Of a stretch of DNA of 37,074 bases, positions 17,819 to 25,272 are shown piece by piece (the first letter of the stretch is position 1; the number at the start of each line of letters is the position of its first letter). The notes below the pieces were generated by a model. It was not told the origin of the DNA and did no database searches. It saw only the letters and a list, made by a program, of their open reading frames with translations. The position numbers and the translations under genes are program-made. The DNA lies in NCBI GenBank assembly GCA_011524805.1, contig WTJO01000038.1, forward strand, positions 1-37,074. Reading direction: 5' to 3'. This DNA comes from Alphaproteobacteria bacterium. GTDB lineage: Bacteria > Pseudomonadota > Alphaproteobacteria > Puniceispirillales > Puniceispirillaceae.

Positions 17819-19882
17819 TTAACGTGTTATTTCCACCTGACCAAAATCTGCAATACAGTCAAATTTTGATTGCACTTCTGACAGTAAACTAAGGCGATTT
17901 GTTCTAATGTCAGCCCTGTCATCATTTACAATTACATCGTCAAAAAAGCTGTCAATGGCCGGCTGTAATGCCGATAGCGATTCTAGCTGGCTGGCCAGTA
18001 ATTGCGCATCGCCATCCTGATAGCCGGCAATTGCCTCAATTGCTGCAAACAGGTTTTTTTCAGCCTCAGCTTCAAAATATTCAGGCCTTACTGCGTCTAT
18101 GCTGTCTGTGCCAGTAGATGCCAGAATTGAGCTGATACGCCGATAGCCTGCCAGCAAGGCCATGCCTGCGTCTGTGTTAAGATAGTTTTGCAAGGCAGAG
18201 GCAAGCCGCATCTGCCAGCGCATATCGGCCAGCCTGTCCCTGTTGCCGGCCAGCACCGCATCTGCAACATCATGTGATATCTGTTTATCTCGCAGGCTGA
18301 TTTTCAGCCTGTCCTGCATGAAGGGCGCCAGATCCCCATCCAGCCTGTCAAACCCGTACAGGTTCGCAGCCTCGGCACATATAACCTGAAGGTCGATATC
18401 AAGATCAGCTTCATCTATCATCCTCAGGATCCCAAGCGCGGCGCGGCGAAGCGCATAGGGGTCACGCGAGCCTGTGGGCTTTGCTCCGATGCCGAAAAAC
18501 CCGACCAGCGTATCTATCTTATCTGCAAGCGCGACTGCTAGTCCGGCAGGCGTCTGCGGGATATCATCAGCCGGACCTTGCGGGCGATAATGGGTTGATA
18601 TGGCATCAGAAATGGCGCTATCTTCTGCGTGATAGGCAGCATAATATCCGCCCATAATGCCTTGTAATTCGGGAAATTCGCCTACCATGCCTGTTACCAG
18701 GTCAGCTTTGGCAAGCAACGCTGCACGGCTGGCAATATCGGCGTCTGCCTTACAGGCCGGGGCTAGCGCCTTTGCCAGTTTTGCAATTCTGTCTGCCTTC
18801 CGCCTGACTGAACCAAGCCCTTCATAAAAGGTGACATTGACCAGATTTTCCAGATAGCTATCTAGCGGTTCTGATTTATCCTGTTCCCAGAAAAAGGCTG
18901 CATCAGACAGGCGTGCCCGTAACACCCGCTCATTGCCTGTTCTGATTAAATCGGCAGTATTATCTTCTTTTCTGCGATTTGCCACTGTCACGAAAAATGG
19001 CGCCGCACCATCCCCGTCAGCATCGCGCAGGGCAAAGAATTTCTGATGCACTTTCATTGAGGTGATCAGCACTTCAGAAGGCAGACTCATAAACTTGTCA
19101 TCAATGCGCCCGCAAATTGCCTGTGGCCATTCAACCAGCCCGCAAATCTCGTCAAGCAGGCCGGCATCAGATACCAGCGAAAGTCCCTGTTCTGCGGCAC
19201 ATTCATCAAGCTGGCGCTGTATCTCGTCTTTACGCGTCTGATGACATACAATTACCGACTGCGCGTTCATATCTGCAAGATAGCTGTCAAAATCTGTTAT
19301 TTTCACAGGCGTGTCTGCATAAAAAGGGTGGCCTTCAACCGCCGTGACATAAGGTAATGACTGGCTGTCTGATAATGCCAGCTCACCTGCTACCGGCATG
19401 CCGTCAATCGAGGCCGCAACGCTTTTCAATGGCCGCACCCAGCTAATGCTGGTATCTGCCCATCTCTGGCTTTTTGGCCATGGGAATTTTTCAATTACAT
19501 TCTGGATAAGGCCGGCTACACACGCCTCAAGCACGGCTCCGCTGACAGTGCTGACAGCAAAATAAAATTCGCCCTTATCAGTGGTGCGCACCTCAAGCGC
19601 ATCACGTGACAGACCTGCTGACTGGCAGAAGCCGTCTATCGCCTGTTCGGGGGCTGAGCTACGCGGCCCTCTTTTTTCTTCTACCCTGTCTTCAAGCCTG
19701 TCTGCCAGCCCGCCTATTTCAATCGCCATATGGCGCGGGCTGATAGCTGATCTTGTGGATTCCGGCGTGAAACCAAACTCTGTCAGGCCAGATACCAGCC
19801 CGCTTTCAAGCGCTGTAATAGCTGCCTGTTGCATACGGGCAGGGATTTCTTCACATGAAATTTCAACAAATAATACCGCCAT
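17819..19882 (-). CDS. glyS: Glycyl-tRNA synthetase beta subunit
   Basis: Beta chain of the alpha2-beta2 bacterial glycyl-tRNA synthetase, which recognises tRNA-Gly; 687 residues, normal length. It begins LFVEISCEEIPARMQQAA and includes the family segments RHMAIEIGGLADR, KRGP-like EEKRGPRSSAPEQA, SLPSEVLITSMKVHQKFFAL and TGMVGEFPELQGIMGGYYA (HD-like region), with the anticodon-binding DALR region at the C-terminus. A strong AGGAGG sits ten bases before ATG 19882. The start overlaps the glyQ stop by one base (TGATG), a sign of translational coupling that would balance the two subunits. Confidence 0.97.
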   Translation of the reverse strand: MAVLFVEISCEEIPARMQQAAITALESGLVSGLTEFGFTPESTRSAISPRHMAIEIGGLADRLEDRVEEKRGPRSSAPEQAIDGFCQSAGLSRDALEVRTTDKGEFYFAVSTVSGAVLEACVAGLIQNVIEKFPWPKSQRWADTSISWVRPLKSVAASIDGMPVAGELALSDSQSLPYVTAVEGHPFYADTPVKITDFDSYLADMNAQSVIVCHQTRKDEIQRQLDECAAEQGLSLVSDAGLLDEICGLVEWPQAICGRIDDKFMSLPSEVLITSMKVHQKFFALRDADGDGAAPFFVTVANRRKEDNTADLIRTGNERVLRARLSDAAFFWEQDKSEPLDSYLENLVNVTFYEGLGSVRRKADRIAKLAKALAPACKADADIASRAALLAKADLVTGMVGEFPELQGIMGGYYAAYHAEDSAISDAISTHYRPQGPADDIPQTPAGLAVALADKIDTLVGFFGIGAKPTGSRDPYALRRAALGILRMIDEADLDIDLQVICAEAANLYGFDRLDGDLAPFMQDRLKISLRDKQISHDVADAVLAGNRDRLADMRWQMRLASALQNYLNTDAGMALLAGYRRISSILASTGTDSIDAVRPEYFEAEAEKNLFAAIEAIAGYQDGDAQLLASQLESLSALQPAIDSFFDDVIVNDDRADIRTNRLSLLSEVQSKFDCIADFGQVEITR

Positions 19883-20772
19883 CAGCCCGCCGCCTCCTGT
19901 GAGGCCGCATCAGGGGCAACCCATGCCTCGCAACAGCCTTTTGCCAATGTGCGCACACGGCCGATATAGCTCTGGCGTTCGGTAACAGAAATGACCCCTC
20001 TGGCATCAAGCAGATTAAACAGATGGCTTGCCTTCATACATTGGTCATAGGCAGGCAGCGCCCTACCAGATGTCAGCAATATCTGGCATTCCTTTTCTGC
20101 ATCTTCAAAATGGCGGAACAGCATATCTGTTGAGGCAATCTCAAAATTCCAGCCTGAAAATTCAACCTCGGCACGCTGGAAAATATCGCCATAGCTTTTG
20201 CCGCCCTTATCGGCAGGCACGCCATCCCAGTCAAGCTCATACACATTATCAATGCCCTGAATAAACATCGCCATCCGTTCAAGCCCGTAGGTCAGCTCTA
20301 GCGGCACAGGGTTACATTCAATCCCGCCTACCTGCTGAAAATAGGTAAATTGCGAAATTTCCATACCGTCACACCAGACCTCCCAGCCAAGCCCCCACGC
20401 CCCAAGCGTTGGTGATTCCCAGTCATCTTCGACAAACCGAATATCATGTGCCTTTACATCCAGCCCGATAGCCTCTAACGAGCCAAGATATAATGCCTGA
20501 CTATCGGCAGGGGATGGCTTCATGATGGTCTGGAACTGGTAATAATGCTGTAACCTGTTCGGATTTTCGCCATAACGTCCATCTGTTGGCCGCCGTGATG
20601 GCTGGACATAGGCAGCATTCCAGATTCTGTCAGGGCCAAGCGCACGCAAAGTGGTTGCCGGATGAAAGGTGCCTGCGCCAACCTCCATATCATAGGGCTG
20701 GAGTATCACACAGCCCTTATCTGCCCAGTAGCGTTGCAGGTTTAGAATAATTGACTGAAAATCTGTTTTCAT
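19882..20772 (-). CDS. glyQ: Glycyl-tRNA synthetase alpha subunit
   Basis: Catalytic (class II) alpha chain of glycyl-tRNA synthetase; activates glycine. 296 residues. The highly conserved stretches are [56 protein letters not shown] and [21 protein letters not shown]. Start ATG 20772; no clear Shine-Dalgarno element is visible directly upstream. A promoter-like pair of boxes lies about 100-130 bases upstream, so glyQ-glyS-ppdK may be transcribed both from there and from the sppA promoter. Followed by glyS with a one-base overlap. Confidence 0.97.
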   Translation of the reverse strand: MKTDFQSIILNLQRYWADKGCVILQPYDMEVGAGTFHPATTLRALGPDRIWNAAYVQPSRRPTDGRYGENPNRLQHYYQFQTIMKPSPADSQALYLGSLEAIGLDVKAHDIRFVEDDWESPTLGAWGLGWEVWCDGMEISQFTYFQQVGGIECNPVPLELTYGLERMAMFIQGIDNVYELDWDGVPADKGGKSYGDIFQRAEVEFSGWNFEIASTDMLFRHFEDAEKECQILLTSGRALPAYDQCMKASHLFNLLDARGVISVTERQSYIGRVRTLAKGCCEAWVAPDAASQEAAG

Positions 20773-20872
20773 GAAAGGCTAGCCGCGTTAGGAGCAGAGC
20801 GAACCCGGCTCATGAGGATAAAGATACATCCCGCCCCCAAACAAGAATATCGTAACGGGCAGATTTTGCGGC

Positions 20873-20902
20873 ATAATAACAAAAACACCCACCGATAATC
20901 AA
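20873..20902 (-). promoter_or_regulatory. Probable promoter for glyQ-glyS-ppdK
   Basis: On the minus strand, TTGATT (20897-20902) and TATTAT (20873-20878) are 18 bases apart, in the 165-base gap between the small zinc-ribbon gene and glyQ. The predicted 5' leader is about 95 bases. Only similarity to the sigma-70 consensus supports this. Confidence 0.4.
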
Positions 20903-20937
20903 TGGTTATTCGTATCAACCCTGAACTGCCCGCCTGT

Positions 20938-21153
20938 TTAATTCTTACGGACTGGACAGTCTGGCTTCTCGCATCCCTCAGCAGATACAAAGGCATTGCA
21001 CTGGCTACATTCAATCGTATCTACCGGCCTGTCTGGCGCGCCCGTATCCTGTCTGTCTGTGCTGGCGGCACGGCGACGTTCAATCAGCCTGAATAATGTC
21101 CAGACAAGAACGATAATGCCGCCAATTAATATTAATTTTGGAAATGAAATCAT
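20938..21153 (-). CDS. Small membrane-anchored zinc-ribbon-like protein
   Basis: 71-residue protein of unknown function. Seen directly: an N-terminal hydrophobic helix (about residues 4-22), a basic patch ERRRAA, a short polar linker, and a C-terminal four-Cys cluster with Cys 49, 52, 61 and 66 (C-x2-C-x8-C-x4-C) that could bind zinc on the cytoplasmic or periplasmic side. The frame can be extended to a GTG at 21177, but ATG 21153 is preferred because it lies just two bases after the sppA stop. This resembles short Cys-ribbon proteins (PP0621-like) that I recall next to sppA or glyQ in other alphaproteobacteria; that is memory, not a search result. An overlapping 81-codon frame at 20769-21014 looks like a shadow. 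Confidence 0.7.
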   Translation of the reverse strand: MISFPKLILIGGIIVLVWTLFRLIERRRAASTDRQDTGAPDRPVDTIECSQCNAFVSAEGCEKPDCPVRKN

Positions 21154-21155
21154 GT

Positions 21156-22010
21156 TTACAGCCCATAGCGTTGCCACAAGGACAACTCGATCGCCTTTGC
21201 CGCCGCATCATCAACCGCACTGTCATAAGAAAGCAGCCTGCCCATCCGTGCAGACAGCCCAAACGGCATAAAGCCTTTTTTCTGGGCGATAGTCACAATC
21301 TGCAGCTTTTCACCAAAGCGCGCCTCAAGCACCTCACGCATCAGCCCGACCCCGTCAATCAGCCCAAGCTGATGGGCTGTCTCGCCAGTCCAGAATTTAC
21401 CGCTGAAAATTTCATCTTCATCACCTGCCAGCCGGCTGCCTCTGCGGCTTTTGACATGATCGATAAAACGCTGGTGAATCTGGTTCTGAAGCTGTTTTAG
21501 ATAGGCGATATCATCCGGATTTTCAGCGCGGAACGGATCAAGCATGGATTTTGACTTGCCAGACGTGTAGACCCGCCGCTCAACCCCAAGCTTCTCAAGC
21601 AGTTCAGGAAAGCCAAAGCCGGCAGAGATTACCCCGATAGAGCCCACAACAGACACAGAAGAGGCATAAATTTCATCTGCGGCAGCAGCTATCCAGTATC
21701 CGCCGGAAGCAGCCACATCTTCACAGAATGCCAGCACAGGCACATCATGTTTCAGGGCAAGCTGGCGGATATAGCTGCCAATTAGCTCTGACTGGACAGG
21801 CGAGCCACCGGGCGAGTTAATAATCAGCACAACCGCCTTGATGCCGGACATGGAAAATGCCTTTTTCAGACTATCTTCGGTTGCCTGCAGGCTAAGCCGC
21901 CCACGTGCAGGGCTGGCAGAGGCTGCAATAATGCCTGACAGCCTGACCACGCTCACCACAGGCGCGCCTTTTCGCCAGAAAAGTAATTTGGACAATAGCC
22001 TGCGCATCAT
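21156..22010 (-). CDS. sppA: Signal peptide peptidase SppA-like, serine peptidase family S49
   Basis: Membrane-associated S49 peptidase that degrades released signal peptides; short form of 284 residues with one S49 domain. Visible features: VVRLSGIIAA at the start of the domain, INSPGGSPVQSELI (oxyanion region), the nucleophile Ser102 in DVAASGGYWIAAAADEIYA, VGSIGVISAGFG, and the catalytic Lys at about 152-154 in SGKSKSMLDPF. The N-terminal hydrophobic anchor is weak, so it may be a peripheral or cytoplasmic SohB/SppA36-type enzyme. Two consecutive ATG codons (22005-22010) open the gene. Two bases separate its stop from the zinc-ribbon gene. Confidence 0.9.
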   Translation of the reverse strand: MMRRLLSKLLFWRKGAPVVSVVRLSGIIAASASPARGRLSLQATEDSLKKAFSMSGIKAVVLIINSPGGSPVQSELIGSYIRQLALKHDVPVLAFCEDVAASGGYWIAAAADEIYASSVSVVGSIGVISAGFGFPELLEKLGVERRVYTSGKSKSMLDPFRAENPDDIAYLKQLQNQIHQRFIDHVKSRRGSRLAGDEDEIFSGKFWTGETAHQLGLIDGVGLMREVLEARFGEKLQIVTIAQKKGFMPFGLSARMGRLLSYDSAVDDAAAKAIELSLWQRYGL

Positions 22011-22056
22011 CGCCTCTACATCAACAGTGTTTTCATTACTCTTCCATCACTGCCAG

Positions 22057-22062
22057 ATTATA
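22057..22062 (-). promoter_or_regulatory. Consensus -10 box upstream of sppA
   Basis: Perfect TATAAT on the minus strand, 47 bases before the sppA ATG, in the only gap (22011-22132) upstream of this run. No good -35 box is seen at 16-18 bases; TGCGAT is the nearest. It could drive sppA, the zinc-ribbon gene and possibly glyQS-ppdK. Confidence 0.4.
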
Positions 22063-22132
22063 GGTTCTTTATCAAGTAATCGCACTGCCCAAATGGCCTT
22101 ATCAGACTAAAAATACAGCTTAAGGGTATATA

Positions 22133-22945
22133 TCAGCGCGTCAGATGGCGTGTTGCCGGATGGGTAAGCATCAACGGAGCGCCTGTCATAATCTTGCGAG
22201 CCTCTTCTGTCTGCCCGCCACCAGCATGATGCAATACCAGCCCTGACAATAACGCCATAGCGCCTTTGACCTGTTTTCTGGCCGTGATAATGACACGGGT
22301 GGCCGGACTGCCATGGGTCGAGTATAGCGGGAAGACCAGTGCTTCTCCTGCCCCGTAAATTCGCAACGCCGCCAGCATTTCATCTGTTCTGTCTGCGCGG
22401 ATGATCATGCTCAGCCTGCCTTTGGGTTTTAACGCCCATAATGCAGATGAGACCCAGCCATCCAGCGTGCTGCCATCGCCATAATGGGCAAGCGTGCGCC
22501 GCCGCGAGGTTGCGGGCTTGTCATGGGGATGATGAAAGGGCGGGTTTGAAAATACCTGATCAAAACTGGCTTTGAGGATTACCGGCATGTTCTGCACATC
22601 GCCTGAGATTACCCTGCCATTTTCAGCATGGCCATTTTGCGCCAGATTATCTTCTGCCAGCTTTGCGCACAGGCTGTCTTTTTCAATCAGGGTTATCTGA
22701 CTATCTTGATAGCGATGCAGTACCGACAGGCTGACCGCCCCGACACCTGCGCCCATATCAAGGCATCTGCCAGCCGAATTACCAGATGAGTTGCCGGCGC
22801 GCAGGTTACTAGCCGAAATTGCCGCGCCAAGCATCACCGCATCAGTACCCACCCGATAGCCATCTAGCGGCTGGTGGATGGCAATCTGGCCGTCCAGAAA
22901 GCTGTCATCGGTAATTGCCGGCGGGTCTGTGCTGTCAGTCATCAT
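22133..22945 (-). CDS. TrmN6-like SAM-dependent methyltransferase (tRNA1(Val) adenine-N6 type)
   Basis: Class I SAM methyltransferase of the group containing TrmN6, which makes m6A37 in tRNA1(Val). 270 residues. The SAM-binding motif is CLDMGAGVGAVSLSVL (about 62-77), the next acidic residue is in LIEKD, and the base-flipping catalytic motif NPPF is at 134-137, typical of N6-adenine methyltransferases. The opening stretch DGQIAIHQPLDGYRVGTDAVML is family-typical. Start is set at ATG 22945 (a second ATG follows at once). It overlaps the end of the DUF2007 gene by 11 bases, so translation is likely coupled. The RNA substrate is inferred from the family. Confidence 0.82.
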   Translation of the reverse strand: MMTDSTDPPAITDDSFLDGQIAIHQPLDGYRVGTDAVMLGAAISASNLRAGNSSGNSAGRCLDMGAGVGAVSLSVLHRYQDSQITLIEKDSLCAKLAEDNLAQNGHAENGRVISGDVQNMPVILKASFDQVFSNPPFHHPHDKPATSRRRTLAHYGDGSTLDGWVSSALWALKPKGRLSMIIRADRTDEMLAALRIYGAGEALVFPLYSTHGSPATRVIITARKQVKGAMALLSGLVLHHAGGGQTEEARKIMTGAPLMLTHPATRHLTR

Positions 22946-23150
22946 AAAATTCCGAGCTGTCTTTGAGCAGATTGACAGCCGCCACATAATAGCCGTCCGG
23001 TACCATCAGCCGCCGCGGAAACGCGCCTATCCCTGCCTCAAGCGCCGAGATATGCGCATCAAACACGGTATGGGGAATATCCGCACCGGACAGAATCGAC
23101 TGTAGATAGGTCAGCCGCACGGGGTTTGTTGTCTTGACAATGCACTGCAT
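22935..23150 (-). CDS. DUF2007-family small protein
   Basis: 71-residue protein of the DUF2007 family (putative prokaryotic signal-transducing protein). The sequence follows the family pattern: IVKTTNPVRLTYLQSIL, then the domain core with HTVFDAHISALE, GAFPRRLMVPDGYYVAAVNLL. ATG 23150 is preferred over a GTG at 23177 because family members begin close to this residue. It overlaps the downstream TrmN6-like gene by 11 bases. Divergent from the polyprenyl synthase gene across 144 bases. From memory, DUF2007, methyltransferase and polyprenyl synthase are often neighbours in alphaproteobacteria. Function unknown. Confidence 0.8.
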   Translation of the reverse strand: MQCIVKTTNPVRLTYLQSILSGADIPHTVFDAHISALEAGIGAFPRRLMVPDGYYVAAVNLLKDSSEFYDD

Positions 23151-23294
23151 AATGGCAAACAGTATGCCGCAAAGCACACAGATAGGAAATCACAATTTAT
23201 ACAGACCCCGAAACTGGCATTTTTTAGGCTTGATAAGCATAGCTATTCGGCTTAAGTGAATGACAGGAACACGCTTTTTTTTGAGACAGAGATA

Positions 23295-24305
23295 ATGTCC
23301 GAGACACAGATTGCCAGTCTTGACAGGCTAACACAGGCACTTGCAGATGAAATGCCGGAGGTAAACCAGATTATTCTGGCACGGATGGAGTCCGAAGTGC
23401 CGTTAATACCCCAGCTTGCAGGCCATCTGATAGCCGCAGGCGGGAAGCGGCTTCGCCCGCTTATTACGCTGGCAGGCGCCCAGCTGGCAATGGCACAGAA
23501 TAATATCACGGTGATGCCACAGGCGGCACGCTATCTGGCGGCGGCGGTGGAATTTATCCATAATGCCACCTTGCTACATGATGATGTGATAGATAAGTCT
23601 GATCAGCGGCGGGGCAGACAGACAGCCAATGCATTGTGGGGCAATGAGGCATCTGTGCTGGTAGGGGATTTTCTGTTTGCGCGTGCATTTGAGCTGATGG
23701 TCGAAACAGACGATATTCAGGTGCTTCAATTGCTGGCATCTGCGTCTGCGCGCATCACTGAGGGCGAGGTCAAACAGATGACTGTACAAAATGCGCCAGA
23801 CAGTTCAATCGACGATTATATGTCTGTAATTACCGGCAAGACAGCGATATTATTTGCCGCCGCCGCCCATGCTGGCGGGCGAACCGCACAGGCAGATACA
23901 CCGCTTCGCGATGCATTGCATGCCTATGGGCTGGCATTGGGGCGGGCATTCCAGATTTGTGATGATGCGCTTGATTACGTAAGCGATGCGCAGAAAATGG
24001 GGAAGAATGCAGGAGATGATTTTTATGAAGGCAAAATCACCCTGCCCGTGATTTTTGCCTATCAGGGGGGAGATGCAGACGAGCGCGCCTTTTTTGACCG
24101 CACGCTAGCTCAAAGCGATATTCAGGAAGGCGATCTTCATCACGCAATAGAGATTATCAACCGCCATCAGGGCATTGAACGCGCCCTTGATATGGCAGAT
24201 GAATTTGTAGAACAGGCAATTGCCGCGCTGGATATCGCGCCCGATGGCGAGATGAAACAGGCGCTGATTGAGGCAGCACGGTTTTCAGCCCGCCGCCCCA
24301 GCTAG
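23295..24305 (+). CDS. ispB: Long-chain trans-polyprenyl diphosphate synthase (octaprenyl/decaprenyl type)
   Basis: Elongates farnesyl diphosphate with isopentenyl units to make the ubiquinone side chain. 336 residues. The first aspartate-rich motif is DDVID at 96-100 (LLHDDVIDKSDQRRG) and the second is DDALD at 222-226. GGKRLRP near residue 50 binds diphosphate. Residues before the first motif (FIHNATLL) are small enough to allow a long product, consistent with a C40-C50 chain; in alphaproteobacteria decaprenyl (Q-10) is usual. The frame is open 13 codons upstream, but ATG 23295 with GAGACAGAG upstream fits better. Divergent from DUF2007. Confidence 0.92.
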   Translation: MSETQIASLDRLTQALADEMPEVNQIILARMESEVPLIPQLAGHLIAAGGKRLRPLITLAGAQLAMAQNNITVMPQAARYLAAAVEFIHNATLLHDDVIDKSDQRRGRQTANALWGNEASVLVGDFLFARAFELMVETDDIQVLQLLASASARITEGEVKQMTVQNAPDSSIDDYMSVITGKTAILFAAAAHAGGRTAQADTPLRDALHAYGLALGRAFQICDDALDYVSDAQKMGKNAGDDFYEGKITLPVIFAYQGGDADERAFFDRTLAQSDIQEGDLHHAIEIINRHQGIERALDMADEFVEQAIAALDIAPDGEMKQALIEAARFSARRPS

Positions 24306-24333
24306 ATGTGAGGTTACGCATTCACAGAACATC

Positions 24334-24555
24334 TCAGGCCGTTGTGCCTTTCAGCTTGTCAAAACTTCTGATGCCCGCCATGCCGAGCAGTGCAAGCAAT
24401 AGCTCAAATAGAATATCCTGAGGCAATTCTGGCACCGCCATTTCAATACCGGCGGCAGAGAATAGGCCTGTAAGCAGAGGCTGGCCGACAAACATCCAGC
24501 CTATACCCGCAGAATTGGCCGCCAGCCTGCAACAAATAAAAAACGATGCGCCGCC
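24334..24555 (-). pseudogene. Remnant of a 3TM holin (phage / gene-transfer-agent type), C-terminal part
   Basis: A minus-strand frame open from 24555 to the stop at 24334-24336, with no usable start for its full length; the first ATG (24495) would give only 53 residues. The decoded C-terminus includes GWMFVGQPLLTGLF, PELPQDILFELLLALLGMAG and IRSFDKLKG, which closely matches my memory of the second half of 3TM holins (PF11351, the GTA-release holin family): hydrophobic segments, an LPxxxLFEL turn, then a G-x-R-x-x-[DE]-K-x-K-G tail. The first transmembrane region is missing, and an in-frame stop lies at 24556-24558. It overlaps the S24 gene start on the opposite strand by ten bases. Assignment is by pattern recognition; a short functional gene is not excluded. 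Confidence 0.55.
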
Positions 24556-25148
24556 TCAATCTGGTTGATGCCTATCTGCATCAATATATCTATCGAGGCA
24601 CGCCGAAAACCCTGCCGGAAAATCTGCGCTACCACCTAGCTACGCTTCTGGGCATTCATGAATCCGAATTACGCGAAACAGCACAGGATATTGCTATCCC
24701 TGATGCAGTATTTCTGCCGTGGCTGGATATTGATATCAGCGCCGGCCATGGCAGTATATCTGATGATCTGGCAGAAGCTGGGGATAGCTGGGTGTTTGAC
24801 AGGCAATTTTTGCAGCAAATAAGCCATGCAGATATATCTGCATTACGGATGCTGTCTGTGAAGGGGGATTCCATGTCGCCTGTACTGGAAGATGGCGATA
24901 TGATTTTGATAGATCTGAACGACACACAGCCCAGCCCGCCCGGAATTTTCGTGCTGTTTGACGGCGTCGGGCTGATGACAAAATCAGTTGAGCTTATCCC
25001 GCATTCTACCGCAGGTCAGGTCAGGATTGCGCCTGCAAACCCGCATTATTCTGCCTATCAGCGCTCATATGATGATATCCGGATTGTCGGGCGTGTTATC
25101 TGGTTTAGCCGGCGGCTGGTACGTTCGGGCGCATCACGGCATTTCTAG
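24546..25148 (+). CDS. LexA/CI-like S24-family protein, probably missing its first helices
   Basis: 200 residues. The C-terminal S24 domain is intact: nucleophile Ser109 in VKGDSMSPVLEDGDMILID and Lys146 in GLMTKSVEL form the Ser-Lys dyad used by LexA and phage repressors. The N-terminal part resembles the back half of a helix-turn-helix followed by a conserved stretch (AYLHQYIYRGTPKTLPENLR). In related proteins I recall about 20 more residues come before this and form the first HTH helices. Here an in-frame TAA sits two codons before the ATG and other frames do not supply the missing part, so the gene looks 5'-truncated. It may still be expressed as a dimerising but weakly DNA-binding protein. 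Neighbours: holin remnant upstream on the other strand, inverted repeat downstream. Confidence 0.75.
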   Translation: MRRLNLVDAYLHQYIYRGTPKTLPENLRYHLATLLGIHESELRETAQDIAIPDAVFLPWLDIDISAGHGSISDDLAEAGDSWVFDRQFLQQISHADISALRMLSVKGDSMSPVLEDGDMILIDLNDTQPSPPGIFVLFDGVGLMTKSVELIPHSTAGQVRIAPANPHYSAYQRSYDDIRIVGRVIWFSRRLVRSGASRHF

Positions 25149-25165
25149 GCTTAGCCAGAATATCG

Positions 25166-25200
25166 TGCTGTACATAGGCGGATTTGGCTATGTACCAGCA
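25166..25200. repeat. Strong inverted repeat between the S24 gene and rlmD
   Basis: Perfect 8-base arms GTACATAG (25170-25177) and CTATGTAC (25188-25195) flank a 10-base loop. The pairing extends outward by TGCT/AGCA with one bulged C, giving twelve pairs. It begins 18 bases after the S24 stop. No T-run follows, so it is not a classic intrinsic terminator; it could be an operator dyad, an RNA-stabilising hairpin or part of a dispersed repeat. Confidence 0.75.
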
Positions 25201-25272
25201 CCATTGAGCAGACAGGAACAGCGCGTAATTACAGGCTGTTACACTGGCTCGAAGCTGTGCTATATCTAACCT

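Noticed and set aside
20769-21014. 81-codon minus-strand frame reaching the glyQ start
   Set aside because: It overlaps the zinc-ribbon gene in another frame, shows no recognisable domain and ends inside the glyQ leader; the Cys-cluster frame is better supported.
24306-25272. Intact prophage or integrative element
   Set aside because: There is no integrase, no attachment repeat and no structural gene; only two damaged phage-like genes remain.
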